Notes: generated by a model not told the origin, from the letters alone. Positions 29,463-38,587 are shown, numbered from the stretch's first letter. The stretch is 64,000 nt of DNA from Pigmentiphaga aceris (GCF_008119665.1 NZ_CP043046.1:6101256-6165255), one strand, 5' to 3'. Numbers and translations are program-made.

Positions 29463-32122
29463 GTCAGGACCGCATGGACCAAAACCGCATGAAACTCGAC
29501 CGCATCGCACTCGAAGAATTCCGCCGCTTCCGCGCCCCCTTTGCGCTCGATGGATTGCAGCCTGGGCTCAATCTTTTTGTCGGTCCGAACGAAGCCGGCA
29601 AAAGCACCATTGCCGCTGCCCTGCGCGGTGCGTTTCTTCAGCGTTTCAAGACCTCGAAAGTCGAAGACTTCGCCCCCTGGAACAGCAGCGGTGCCCGCCC
29701 CACCGTCACCGTGCAATTCCGCGTCGGTGCCCGCGAATACGAACTGCGTAAATCCTTTCTGACCAAGGCCCGTTGTGAACTGCTGATCGACGGCGGTGCC
29801 CAGCGACTGGAAGGCGAACAGGCAGAAGACGCGCTGGCTGAACTACTGGGTTTCGAGTTCGCCAGCAAAGGACAGAGCAAAGCCGAACACAGTGGTGTGC
29901 CCGGCCTCTTGTGGATACAGCAAGGCGAGGGACAGAACCTGTTGGAACCGGCCGCCTACGCCGGTTCCCATCTGCGCGATGCGCTCAGTCAGTTGTCGGG
30001 CGAGCTGGTCACGGGTGACAGCGACCGCGTGTTCGACCGTGCCGTCGAGGCGCGCGCCGCCCTGCGTGATGCCCGCAGCAACCGTCCCAAAGGCGAGTAC
30101 AAAGCGGCGGAAGATGCCTTGGCCGAAGCGATGGCCAGACAAAGCACATTGCTGGCAGAAAAAACCCGCCTGGATACCGATGTAGACCAGCTGGCGCAAC
30201 TGCGCGACACCCACGAAAAAGCACGCCAGGCCCAGCCCTGGACCGAGCTGGAAAAACAGGCGGCACAGGCACGTGACAAGCTGGCCACCATCCGTCGTGA
30301 CCAGGATGCCGCCGACGCCTTGAAACGTGAATCGCTGCAGGCCGCACAGACCCTGACACTGCTGCAGGAACAGGTTGCACGCGACCAGCAGGACGAAGAC
30401 GAAGTCGCTGCGCTGGCGCGCGAGCTTGAAAAGGCCGACCAGGCGGTCACCCAGGCCCAGGAGACGCGTCAGCGTACCGAGACCTCGGTCGCAGGCCGTA
30501 CCGAGGCTGCAAACGCCGCCACGGCGCTTCTGGAGGCAGCACAGGCCGAATCCGAGCGGCGAGACCTGTCCGACCAGATCGTCCGGGCCGAGCGCGAACT
30601 GGGGCGTCTGGAGACGGCACACCGCGAAGCTCAGGTGCTCACCCAGCGCATTGCCGAATTCGATGCCCAGGTGCAGGCCAATCATCTTGATTCCGCACAG
30701 CTGACGGCATTGCGCACCGGCAGCCAGCAGCTTGCCCCCCTGCAATCCCGACAAAGCGCAGGGGCGACACGCCTGTCTTTCCATCTGGACTCGGCAAACA
30801 CCACGGACGTCAGTCTGGATGGCGTGAGCCTGCAAGGCACTGGCGAGCGGCAACTGAGCGCGGAAACGCTGCTTGCGATTGCCGGTATCGGCCGTTTCCA
30901 GATTGCCCCCGGTGGTGCCGATCTGCCGACACTGCGGTTGGAAATCGCAAGCCTGCAGCGTGAACAGACTTTGTTGCTGGAAAAGCTTGGTGTGGCCGAT
31001 CTGGCCGCAGCCGATGCCCGCGCAATGAGCGGTGAACGGGCACGGCGCGATGCACAGGCTGCGCGCAAGGAACTGGCCATCCATGCACCCGACGGGCTCG
31101 ATGCCTTGCTCGCATCGATCCAGGAAAACCGTGCGCGCATCACCCAATTGACTGCACGCGCGCAGGCCTTGCCGGTACTTGCCGAAGCCCCGTCATCGCT
31201 GTCCTTGCCCGAGATCACGGCCGCTCAGCGAGAAGCCCAAACCGCCTTGATCCACGCGCAAAAAGCCGTGACGCAGGCGCAGCGTGCCTTCGATCAGGTC
31301 CACGCCCAGGCACAACTGCTGCGGTCGCAACTGGATGCGCGTCGTTCAGTGCGTGAACAACCCAGCAACCTGGACGCCCGTGCACAGCGTGGCAGTCGTC
31401 TGGTCTTGGCGCGTGCAGCACGCGACGATCTGCAGTCCCGTGTGCAAGCCGCCGAAGCCGCGATTGCAGCCCATCAGCCTGCGCTGATCGAACAGGACAT
31501 GAAGCGCTTCGAGCAATCGGCGCGCATTGCCCGGGAAACCCACGAAGCCAGACACGCATCGATCCTGCAATTACAAGGTCGTCTGGATCAGGCGGGCAGT
31601 CAGGGCGTGGGCGAAAACCTGGCGCAAGCCGCTGCCGATGTCGAGCGCCTGCAACGCAGGCGCGACGAATTTTCGCGGCGTGCCCTGGCGCTGGATCTGC
31701 TCGTCGATCTGCTGCGCACGCAGCGAGATGCCGCGACTCAACGTCTGCAAGCACCTTTGGCCAGGCGCTTGAACCACTACCTGCATCTGCTTTTCCCGAA
31801 TGCTGCCCTGCGTCTGGACGACAGCCTGATGCCAACCGGCTTGCAACGGGGTGACAACGAAGACCTGCTGCGAAGCCTGAGTTTCGGTACGCAAGAACAG
31901 CTTGGGGTGCTGGTCCGTCTGGCCTATGCCGATTTATTACAGGAAGCAGGACGACCAACGCTGCTGATTTTGGACGATGCCTTGGTACATGCCGATGAAT
32001 CACGGCGTGCCCTGATGAAACGTGCCTTGTTCGATGCCGGTGAACGTCACCAGATCCTGATCTTCACTTGCCACGGAGAGATGTGGCAGGACTTGGCAGT
32101 TGCGCCAAGAAGTCTGGGTTGA
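29459..32122 (+). CDS. SMC-like ATPase, SbcC/Rad50-like (YhaN-type), partner of the exonuclease
   Basis: 887 residues. N-terminal Walker A FVGPNEAGKSTIAAALRG near residues 38-55. Long Gln/Ala/Arg/Glu-rich coiled coils run through roughly 200-440 and 500-780. A small globular insert (SFHLDSANTTDVSLDGVSLQ) breaks them, in place of the usual Rad50/SbcC CxxC zinc hook, and no CxxC is seen. The C-terminal ABC signature LSFGTQEQLGVLVRLAYADL and Walker B PTLLILDDALVHADES complete the ATPase. It is shorter than E. coli SbcC and fits the YhaN branch. Translationally coupled to the nuclease; the pair likely processes DNA ends. Confidence 0.85.
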   Translation: MSQDRMDQNRMKLDRIALEEFRRFRAPFALDGLQPGLNLFVGPNEAGKSTIAAALRGAFLQRFKTSKVEDFAPWNSSGARPTVTVQFRVGAREYELRKSFLTKARCELLIDGGAQRLEGEQAEDALAELLGFEFASKGQSKAEHSGVPGLLWIQQGEGQNLLEPAAYAGSHLRDALSQLSGELVTGDSDRVFDRAVEARAALRDARSNRPKGEYKAAEDALAEAMARQSTLLAEKTRLDTDVDQLAQLRDTHEKARQAQPWTELEKQAAQARDKLATIRRDQDAADALKRESLQAAQTLTLLQEQVARDQQDEDEVAALARELEKADQAVTQAQETRQRTETSVAGRTEAANAATALLEAAQAESERRDLSDQIVRAERELGRLETAHREAQVLTQRIAEFDAQVQANHLDSAQLTALRTGSQQLAPLQSRQSAGATRLSFHLDSANTTDVSLDGVSLQGTGERQLSAETLLAIAGIGRFQIAPGGADLPTLRLEIASLQREQTLLLEKLGVADLAAADARAMSGERARRDAQAARKELAIHAPDGLDALLASIQENRARITQLTARAQALPVLAEAPSSLSLPEITAAQREAQTALIHAQKAVTQAQRAFDQVHAQAQLLRSQLDARRSVREQPSNLDARAQRGSRLVLARAARDDLQSRVQAAEAAIAAHQPALIEQDMKRFEQSARIARETHEARHASILQLQGRLDQAGSQGVGENLAQAAADVERLQRRRDEFSRRALALDLLVDLLRTQRDAATQRLQAPLARRLNHYLHLLFPNAALRLDDSLMPTGLQRGDNEDLLRSLSFGTQEQLGVLVRLAYADLLQEAGRPTLLILDDALVHADESRRALMKRALFDAGERHQILIFTCHGEMWQDLAVAPRSLG

Positions 32123-32610
32123 GAAAGCAGGTTGAAGAAAGAACGCAGTCGAGTTTTACGTAGTCCACAGCAGAAAAACGGGAAGTTCTGCGCCGTCAGG
32201 CGCAAATTTCTCTTGAAGGGTTCTTATGTAGATAACTATCTACATAAATAGTAGTAGGTAATAGGAGTCTGTGGGTAACTTCAACTCGGACCAAAAACTT
32301 AGCGTTATCAACAACTTAGATCGAAATTTTGACTGTGGAGAACTCTGGTCCGGTGGTGTAGCCGCAAAATGAACAAGTTTTCCCCAGCCGGAAAATCGTC
32401 GGATTTGTCCCTGATCATCAACAGGCTGTGCACAACTCGATTCCCAGCGCTTATGCACAAGCTGGAAATCCCAGGTTTTCCCTGACCATGCACAGCTGAT
32501 CCCGGCGGCAGCCACCTGTCCCGTACACTTGCAGCCCCAGTCTGGGGACATCTTTTTCGGGCTTTTTTTGAGCTCTTTTTGGGCGTACGGGCCTTGCCCT
32601 GTCGCAATGC
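32123..32610. other. Non-coding region with a second DnaA-box module
   Basis: 488 bp between the SbcC-like and EamA genes. It contains the degenerate origin-like copy and no credible gene. Near 32550-32570 is a T-rich stretch preceding the EamA gene. Confidence 0.55.
32161..32459. repeat. Second, degenerate copy of the DnaA-box/DnaA-trio module
   Basis: Colinear with 28000-28185 in the same orientation. TAGTAGTAGGTAATAGG at 32249-32265 is identical, followed by TGTGGGTAA at 32270-32278 (one base off the box). TTATCAACA is at 32305-32313, AAAATGAACAA near 32366, and ATCAACAGGCTGTGCACAA ends at 32435; TTATGCACA follows at 32451-32459. Spacing from the trio to the CAACAGGCTGTGCACAA block is about 166 bp in both copies. 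An AT-rich palindrome, TATGTAGATA-AC-TATCTACATA, precedes the trio. No perfect DnaA box remains in this copy. Confidence 0.7.
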
Positions 32611-33519
32611 ATGACTGCCGCCACCTCTGTTTCATCCGTGCCCCACGCCTCCCGCGCCACCGCCATCGCCTTTGTTGCACTGATCTCGTCGATGGTGTGC
32701 CTGTGCATCGGCTCCTCGTTCGGCAAGACCCTGTTTCCGCTGGTGGGAGCCCAGGGCACCACGACCTACCGACTGGTCGGCGCATCCCTGATCCTGTTGG
32801 CGATCTGGCGGCCCTGGCGCATGCCGCTGGCCAAGCGCGATGCCATCGCCATCGTGGGTTATGGCGTGGTGCTGGGCGTGATGAACCTGTGCTTCTACCT
32901 GTCTCTGCAGACCATTCCGATTGGTTTGGCGATTGCGCTCGAATTTTCCGGTCCGCTGACGCTGGCTGTGATCCTGTCGCGTCGCCTGATCGACTTCGTG
33001 TGGATCGGCTTTGCGCTGTGCGGGCTGGGTTTGCTGCTGCCGATTGGCGATGCCGCCACCAATCTCGATCCGGTGGGTGTGGCGTACGCCTTGGCCGCCG
33101 GGGTGTTCTGGGTGGCCTACATCCTGCTCGGCAAACTTGCGGGCAACACCCACGGTGGCCAGGCGACGTCACTGGGCATCACGGTGGCGGCGCTGGTGGT
33201 GTTGCCGTTCGGGGTGGCCACGGCCGGGACGAGTCTGCTGAACCCGTCATTGCTGGTAGCGGGCCTGGCGGTGGCCATCCTGTCGGCCGCGTTGCCCTTC
33301 TCGCTCGAGATGGTGGCCCTGAAACGCCTGCCGCGAAAAACCTACGGCATCTTGCTCAGCATGGAACCGGCAATCGGCGCGCTGACTGGCGTGGTGATGC
33401 TCAGCGAACACCTGACCCGCACCCAATGGCTGGCAATCGCCAGCATCATCGTGGCGTCGATCGGTTGCACGGTGACGGCGCGCCGCAATCAAGCTGCGCC
33501 TACGTCTACGCCTGCCTGA
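32611..33519 (+). CDS. EamA/DMT-family exporter (RhtA-like)
   Basis: 302-residue inner-membrane protein with ten predicted helices as two EamA repeats (for example TTYRLVGASLILLAIWRPWR and KRLPRKTYGILLSMEPAIGA). The second segment is typical of the RhtA threonine/homoserine exporter branch (NTHGGQATSLG, SMEPAIGALTGVVML). The substrate is inferred only. The ATG follows a T-rich leader downstream of the second DnaA-box module. Confidence 0.82.
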   Translation: MTAATSVSSVPHASRATAIAFVALISSMVCLCIGSSFGKTLFPLVGAQGTTTYRLVGASLILLAIWRPWRMPLAKRDAIAIVGYGVVLGVMNLCFYLSLQTIPIGLAIALEFSGPLTLAVILSRRLIDFVWIGFALCGLGLLLPIGDAATNLDPVGVAYALAAGVFWVAYILLGKLAGNTHGGQATSLGITVAALVVLPFGVATAGTSLLNPSLLVAGLAVAILSAALPFSLEMVALKRLPRKTYGILLSMEPAIGALTGVVMLSEHLTRTQWLAIASIIVASIGCTVTARRNQAAPTSTPA

Positions 33520-33582
33520 TCGTCTGAATACTCAACATCATCCGGTCAGAATCGGGTCTGACCGACTTGTCGAAGCGATCGC

Positions 33583-34482
33583 TCATATCCCGGCCGTCAA
33601 CACATCGATCAAGGCCCGCGCCGCCGCCGACAGGCTGCGATGCGGCGCATAGATCACCGAAAACGGGCGTGTTCGGCCGCGATATTGCGGCAGTATTTCA
33701 ACCAAACACCCGCGCGCGATCCGCTCATGGGCAACGAAATCGTAGGTCTGGCAGATCCCCAGACCTTGTTCGGCCAATGACACCACCCCCAGCACATCGT
33801 CGGACACGTTGATGTATGAGTTCGGCGTCCAATCGAAATGCTTGCCTTGACGCCGGAACGACCAGGGCATGATGCGGCCGTTGTGCGGCATGACATACGA
33901 CACGCACAGGTGATGCTGCAAGACTTCCACGTCCTGCGGCATACCGGCCTGCGCGATGTAGTCGGGTGACGCAACCAGGCAGATGCTGGCGTCTTCGAGC
34001 TTGCGTGCCACCATGCCGCTGTCGGGCAGATCGCCGAAGCGGATGGCCAGATCAAAACCATCGGCCACCAGGTCCACGTTGCGATTGCCGATATGCAGGT
34101 CGATCTGCACCTGCGGATAAAGCTGTGCAAACCGCTGCAACAGCGGTGGCAGCCGATAGTGGCCGTAAGTGGTGGATGTACTGAGCCGCACACGGCCGCG
34201 CAAGCCGCCTTCCTGTCCCTGGATTGCCCGTTCCGCGTTGTCGATCAGCGCAAATGCCTGGCGCGCCTGTTCCAGGTATTGATGCCCTGCGTCGGTAAGC
34301 CCCAGGCGTCGGGTGGTCCGACGCAAGAGCTGCGTGCCAAGCCGGGCTTCCAGCCTGGCAATGGCCCGGCTGACTACCGACGGTGTGGTCGACAAGGCCA
34401 CGGCAGCTGCGGTCAGCGAGCCATGCTCGACCACGGCAACGAACACCTCCACGTCACCCACATGATCAAAGCGACGGGCCAT
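33583..34482 (-). CDS. LysR-family transcriptional regulator divergent from the flavin oxidoreductase
   Basis: 299 residues: N-terminal winged HTH (FVAVVEHGSLTAAAVALSTT, then PSVVSRAIARLEARLG) and a C-terminal periplasmic-binding-like effector domain. The group with HTH followed by RRTTRRLGLTDAGHQYLEQA often regulates an adjacent divergent gene. Here that is the old-yellow-enzyme gene, 144 bp away. The effector is unknown. Confidence 0.9.
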   Translation of the reverse strand: MARRFDHVGDVEVFVAVVEHGSLTAAAVALSTTPSVVSRAIARLEARLGTQLLRRTTRRLGLTDAGHQYLEQARQAFALIDNAERAIQGQEGGLRGRVRLSTSTTYGHYRLPPLLQRFAQLYPQVQIDLHIGNRNVDLVADGFDLAIRFGDLPDSGMVARKLEDASICLVASPDYIAQAGMPQDVEVLQHHLCVSYVMPHNGRIMPWSFRRQGKHFDWTPNSYINVSDDVLGVVSLAEQGLGICQTYDFVAHERIARGCLVEILPQYRGRTRPFSVIYAPHRSLSAAARALIDVLTAGI

Positions 34483-34626
34483 GCTTTTGCCCCCTCACTG
34501 GTTCCGCGGGTGGTGTCATTGGTGGCTTCATTCATGCCTCACGAGAACAAATCATTTGCGTGAAGACCAGTTTATCGCCGCAAGATGACTGAATACACTG
34601 CGCCTATCAACTTCATGACGTGAACC

Positions 34627-35733
34627 ATGACCGCTCTGTTTACCCCGTTTTCGCTGAAAGACGTCACCCTGCGCAACCGCATCGTGATCCCGCCGATGTG
34701 CCAGTACTCGGCGCAAGACGGCGTGCCCAACGACTGGCACCTGACCCATCTGGCGCAACTGGCGCGTGGTGGTGCGTCATTGGTCATCGTGGAAGCGACT
34801 GCCGTATCGCCGGAAGGCCGCATCACCCCGGGTTGCCTGGGCCTGTGGAATGACGAACAGGCCAGGCAGTTCGTGCCCATCGTGGAAGCCATCAAGGCAG
34901 CCGGCTCGGTGCCCGGCATCCAGATCGGCCACGCCGGTCGCAAGGCCAGTGCGAACAAGCCCTGGGAAGGCGACGACCACATCTTCGGCGAAGCTGGTTG
35001 GGACACCATTGCGCCCTCGGCGATTGCGTTCGACGACAAGACCTTGTCCAAGGTGCCGAAGGCCATGACAGTGGCCGACATCCAGCGCGTCACGGCCGAT
35101 TTCGTGGCGGCTGCAATCCGTGCGCGTGATGCTGGTTTCCAGTGGCTGGAACTGCACTTTGCCCACGGTTATCTGGCGCAAAGTTTCCTGTCGCCGCACT
35201 CCAACCAGCGCACTGACGAATACGGTGGCAGCGCTGAAAATCGTGGCCGCTTCCTGCGCGAAACGCTGCGCGCCGTGCGCAAGGTGTGGCCGGAAAACCT
35301 GCCGCTGACCCTGCGCATGGGCGTGATCGAATACGACGGTCACGACGAAGAAACCTTGTCCGAAGCCATCGAGCTTACCAAGGGTTTCAAGCAAGATGGC
35401 CTGGATCTGCTGAGCGTCAGCGTAGGCTTCTCGACGCCCACCGCCAACATCCCGTGGGGCCCGGCTTTCCTGGGCCCGGTTGCAGAACGCGTGCGTCGTG
35501 AAGTCGGCATTCCGGTCAGCTCGGCCTGGGGCATGGATACGCCCAAGCTGGCAGAAAGCCTGATCAGCAAAGAACAGGTCGATCTGGTGATGGTAGGTCG
35601 CGCGTCGCTGGGCAATCCGCACTGGCCGTATTACGCCGCGCAGGTGCTGGGTGTTGATCGCCCGTCGTGGACCCTGCCCGCGCCGTATGCGCACTGGCTT
35701 GAGCGCTATCGACCGACCGTCGACGCGGCGTAA
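34627..35733 (+). CDS. NADH:flavin oxidoreductase, old yellow enzyme family (YqjM/XenA-like)
   Basis: FMN-dependent ene-reductase of 368 residues with a TIM-barrel fold. The N-terminal IVIPPMCQYSA contains the Cys characteristic of the YqjM/XenA subgroup. QIGHAGRKAS, the substrate-binding FAHGYLAQSFLSPHSNQRTD and the FMN phosphate segment VMVGRASLGNP are present. It reduces activated C=C bonds of enones or xenobiotics; the natural substrate is unknown. Probably controlled by the divergent LysR gene. A terminator lies about 100 bp after its stop. Confidence 0.92.
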   Translation: MTALFTPFSLKDVTLRNRIVIPPMCQYSAQDGVPNDWHLTHLAQLARGGASLVIVEATAVSPEGRITPGCLGLWNDEQARQFVPIVEAIKAAGSVPGIQIGHAGRKASANKPWEGDDHIFGEAGWDTIAPSAIAFDDKTLSKVPKAMTVADIQRVTADFVAAAIRARDAGFQWLELHFAHGYLAQSFLSPHSNQRTDEYGGSAENRGRFLRETLRAVRKVWPENLPLTLRMGVIEYDGHDEETLSEAIELTKGFKQDGLDLLSVSVGFSTPTANIPWGPAFLGPVAERVRREVGIPVSSAWGMDTPKLAESLISKEQVDLVMVGRASLGNPHWPYYAAQVLGVDRPSWTLPAPYAHWLERYRPTVDAA

Positions 35734-35771
35734 GTCGGCAGGATCTGATTGGTCGAACCAAGTCAGTCAAA

Positions 35772-35798
35772 CCAAGTCGGGGCGATGTCCCGACTTGG
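35772..35798 (+). repeat. Perfect 10-bp hairpin after the flavin oxidoreductase gene
   Basis: CCAAGTCGGG and CCCGACTTGG around a 7-nt loop, with no T-run. It precedes the true terminator. Confidence 0.55.
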
Positions 35799-35830
35799 CA
35801 TCAAGACAGCATGCCTGATCGCCATGCCGA

Positions 35831-35879
35831 AGCGCATCAACCGGACGTCACACCGACGCCTGTTTGATGCGCTTTTTTT
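35831..35879 (+). terminator. Intrinsic terminator of the flavin oxidoreductase gene
   Basis: AGCGCATCAA and TTGATGCGCT pair, followed by a run of T, just before the end of the converging GntR gene. The 29-nt loop is long. Confidence 0.75.
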
Positions 35880-35884
35880 CGCCC

Positions 35885-36538
35885 TCAGCGCCCGCGCAGC
35901 AAAGACTGGCGGAACGACTGAATGTGCGCGTCGACCGTGCGGACGGCAGCGTCGACATCATTGGCCGCCAGGGCAGCGACGATCTCCTGATGCTCGACCA
36001 TCACCTCGGCCAGGTGGCCTTCTGCCGCCAGGGAAATCGCCCAGAAACGCTGCGATCGGGCGTGCAGCACCTTCAGTATCTCGATCAGGATGGAATTGCC
36101 CGATGCCGCGGCAATCCGTTCGTGAAACAGCCGATCGCAATTCATGATCAACGGCATGTCGCGCGTGGATACCGCCGCGTCGAACGCGGCTGCCACCTTG
36201 CGCAGGTCTTCCACCTCGGCCGCCGTGATGCGCTCGGCGGCCAGGCGCGCACAGAGCCGCTCATTGGCCAGTCTGACCTCGATCAGATGCAAGGCATCGT
36301 TGATCGACAGCGGTGACACCACCACGCCCTTGCGCGGAATCACCTGCACCAGGCCTTCGGTGGCCAGCCGGTGCAAGGCGTGGTTGATCGGCGTTCGCCC
36401 GATCTCCAGGCTTTCCACCAGGGTGGCGATGTTCAGGAATTCTCCTGGCGGATAGGCAAGCGTGGTCAGTCGGTCCTTCAGCAGCACATAGGCCTGCTCG
36501 TTTCGGGATAGATCGACCGGGTCGGATTCGCGATTCAT
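35885..36538 (-). CDS. GntR-family regulator (FCD/FadR subgroup) of the TRAP cluster
   Basis: About 217 residues: N-terminal winged HTH (LESLEIGRTPINHALHRLAT, then EGLVQVIPRKGVVV) and an all-helical FCD effector domain with metal-binding-type histidines (for example DRLFHERIAAASGN). It usually represses an adjacent catabolic operon until a small acid binds. I start at MNRESDPVDLS; an in-frame ATG 17 codons upstream is possible. Divergent from the TRAP transporter genes, with a strong palindromic operator candidate between them. Confidence 0.88.
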   Translation of the reverse strand: MNRESDPVDLSRNEQAYVLLKDRLTTLAYPPGEFLNIATLVESLEIGRTPINHALHRLATEGLVQVIPRKGVVVSPLSINDALHLIEVRLANERLCARLAAERITAAEVEDLRKVAAAFDAAVSTRDMPLIMNCDRLFHERIAAASGNSILIEILKVLHARSQRFWAISLAAEGHLAEVMVEHQEIVAALAANDVDAAVRTVDAHIQSFRQSLLRGR

Positions 36539-36678
36539 TGATTTCGGCTTGGGGGGCACGCCCGCTCCTGTCTTCTCGTGAAGCGGCACTCGTCCGCAGC
36601 CGGGTGGCGCTCACGCCCTCTCCCGACCACGTCATCGTACTCCTTGCGTGGCATGAAATTCGCATGGGCTAGTGTTAA

Positions 36679-36715
36679 CACCATTGTGAAATTTCACGTA
36701 AGCATCACAATGGTG
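36679..36715. promoter_or_regulatory. Candidate GntR operator: nested palindromes upstream of the TRAP genes
   Basis: An 11-bp perfect inverted repeat CACCATTGTGA / TCACAATGGTG (36679-36689 and 36705-36715) overlaps a perfect 12-bp palindrome GTGAAATTTCAC (36686-36697). It sits in the divergent region between the GntR gene and dctP, as expected for an autoregulated operator. Confidence 0.65.
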
Positions 36716-36810
36716 CGCAGGCGGCTCAACGTGCGCCAGTGTGGGTATGCGTGACCGATGTTGGTGCGGGCGCGTACGGGCTCAACGAATCTTCTCCCTT
36801 GGATGTTTTC

Positions 36811-37863
36811 ATGCAAAAGCGTTTTCTTCTCTCCGTCGTCATGGTCGCCGGTGCCATGCTGGGCACGGCTGCCCATGCCCAGGACCTGCCCAAGACGAAT
36901 CTGAAGATCGTCGGCGGTCTGAGCAACCTCAGCGCCTACCAGGAATACGAAGTGCCGTTCTGGACCAAGACGGTTCCCGAACTGTCCAAGGGCCAGATCA
37001 CGGCCGACATCAAGGGGTTCAACGAAATGGGTCTGAAAGGCCCGGAATTGCTGCGCTTGATGACTCAGGGCGTGGTGCCCTTCGGCACCGCCACCATGTC
37101 GTACTTCGCCAGCGACAACCCGGTCAATGAAGCCATCGATCTGGCCGGTCTGGCACCCGATGCCGCCACCGCGCGCAAGATCACCGACGCCTTCATGCCC
37201 ACCTACACCCAGTTCTACGCGGGCACCGCCAACGTCAAGCTGCTCGGCATCTCGACTTACCCGGCGCAGGTGCTGTTCTGCAATGCCGACATCACCGGTC
37301 TGGAAAGCATCAAAGGCAAGAAGGTCCGTACCAGCAGCCGTACCCAGGCTGAGTTCATTGAAGCCCTGGGCGGCACCAGCGTGACCATGGCCTTTGGTGA
37401 AGTCGTGCCCGCCATGCAGAACAAAGTGGTCGATTGCGCCATCACCGGCTCGCTGTCGGGCTACTCGGCCAAGTGGTACGAAGTCGCCACCCACCTGTAT
37501 GCGCTGCCGATCAACTGGAACCAGCAGATCCACGCAGTCAGCAACAAGGTCTGGACTGGCCTGGACCCGAAGGTGCAGACCTTTGTCCAGACCAACATCA
37601 AGACCATGATCGATTCGATCTGGGACGCCGCTGCCAAGCAGACCCAGCAAGGTTATGACTGCAACACCGGCGCTGCGGCGTGCACGCTGGCGGTCAAGGG
37701 CAAGATGAAGCTGGTCACCCCGACCGATGCCGACCGCGCACTGCTGAAGAAGGTACTGAACGAACAAGTGCTGCCGAAGTGGGCATCGCGCACCCGTGAC
37801 ACCTACGTCACCGCGTGGAACAAGGACGTGGGCTCGACCCTGGGTCTGACGGCCGTTAAGTAA
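36811..37863 (+). CDS. TRAP transporter substrate-binding protein (DctP family)
   Basis: About 350 residues. A clean signal peptide (MQKRFLLSVVMVAGAMLGTA, then AHA|Q) precedes a DctP-type periplasmic-binding domain with the segments NEMGLKGPELLRLMTQGVVP and IKGKKVRTSSRTQAEFIEAL. The Arg in RTSSR should bind a substrate carboxylate, so the ligand is probably an organic acid. I start at the ATG before the signal peptide; the frame runs upstream to 36739. Followed by a strong intergenic stem-loop and the membrane subunits. Confidence 0.92.
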   Translation: MQKRFLLSVVMVAGAMLGTAAHAQDLPKTNLKIVGGLSNLSAYQEYEVPFWTKTVPELSKGQITADIKGFNEMGLKGPELLRLMTQGVVPFGTATMSYFASDNPVNEAIDLAGLAPDAATARKITDAFMPTYTQFYAGTANVKLLGISTYPAQVLFCNADITGLESIKGKKVRTSSRTQAEFIEALGGTSVTMAFGEVVPAMQNKVVDCAITGSLSGYSAKWYEVATHLYALPINWNQQIHAVSNKVWTGLDPKVQTFVQTNIKTMIDSIWDAAAKQTQQGYDCNTGAAACTLAVKGKMKLVTPTDADRALLKKVLNEQVLPKWASRTRDTYVTAWNKDVGSTLGLTAVK

Positions 37864-37888
37864 GCAGTACGTCCCCGACGTACCTCCG

Positions 37889-37923
37889 CCCCCGGGCCGG
37901 CACGCTGTGTTGCCGGCCGGGGG
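37889..37923 (+). promoter_or_regulatory. GC-rich stem-loop between the TRAP binding protein and membrane subunits
   Basis: CCCCCGGGCCGGCA and TGCCGGCCGGGGG form a very stable stem with one bulge and no T-run. Such structures commonly protect the upstream mRNA segment, giving more binding protein than membrane subunit. Confidence 0.6.
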
Positions 37924-37948
37924 CATCGTCACTACGAGCATTCCCATC

Positions 37949-38587
37949 ATGCCAACCGAGAAATTCCTCGTCTTCGGCCGCCTCCTGCGGGCCGCCGAAG
38001 GCATGTCGCGTGCAGCGGTCTGGGCCGGCGGTCTGCTGACCATCGCCAGCGTCCTGCTCATCTCCTACGACGTGATCGTGCGCAAGCTGTTCTCGATCAC
38101 CGTCGGCGGTGCCGACGAACTGTCGAGCTACGCCTTTGCGATCAGCACCTCCTGGGCGCTGGCCTTCGCCACGCTGCAGCGCGCCAACGTGCGCGTCGAC
38201 GTCATCTACCAGATGCTGCCGGTGCGCGTGTCCGCCGTGATCGACTGGGTCTGCCTGGTGTCGCTCGGTGTCTTCATGGCCTACCTCACCTGGTATGCCT
38301 ACGACGTGGTTGCCATGTCCTGGATCCAGGGTTCGCGCTCCAACACCACCATGGGCACGCCGCTGTGGATTCCGCAGGGCTTGTGGTTCGTTGGTCTGGT
38401 GTGGATGTGCATCGTGCTCGCACTGATGCTGTGCCGCGCGTCCGTCGCGCTCGTCAGCGGCGACATCGAGACCCTGAAGGCGATCTGCGGTGTCCGCAGC
38501 AGCCAGGAAGAAGCCGCAGAAGAAGCGGCAGCCGGTGAACGCATGGTTCACGGCGATGCCAATCAACGCAAGGGAGCCGCCACATGA
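37949..38587 (+). CDS. TRAP transporter small membrane subunit (DctQ family)
   Basis: About 212 residues with four membrane helices (for example AGGLLTIASVLLISYDVIVR and FVGLVWMCIVLALMLCRASV). The family segment VGGADELSSYAFAISTSWAL is present. I start at MPTEKFLVFG. The Glu/Ala-rich C-terminus (SQEEAAEEAAAGE) is cytoplasmic. The stop overlaps the DctM start by 4 bp. Confidence 0.9.
   Translation: MPTEKFLVFGRLLRAAEGMSRAAVWAGGLLTIASVLLISYDVIVRKLFSITVGGADELSSYAFAISTSWALAFATLQRANVRVDVIYQMLPVRVSAVIDWVCLVSLGVFMAYLTWYAYDVVAMSWIQGSRSNTTMGTPLWIPQGLWFVGLVWMCIVLALMLCRASVALVSGDIETLKAICGVRSSQEEAAEEAAAGERMVHGDANQRKGAAT

Noticed and set aside
32240..33172. 310-codon minus-strand frame across the second DnaA-box module and the EamA gene
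   Set aside because: Mostly the complement of the well-supported EamA gene; Arg/Pro/Ser-rich with no motif.
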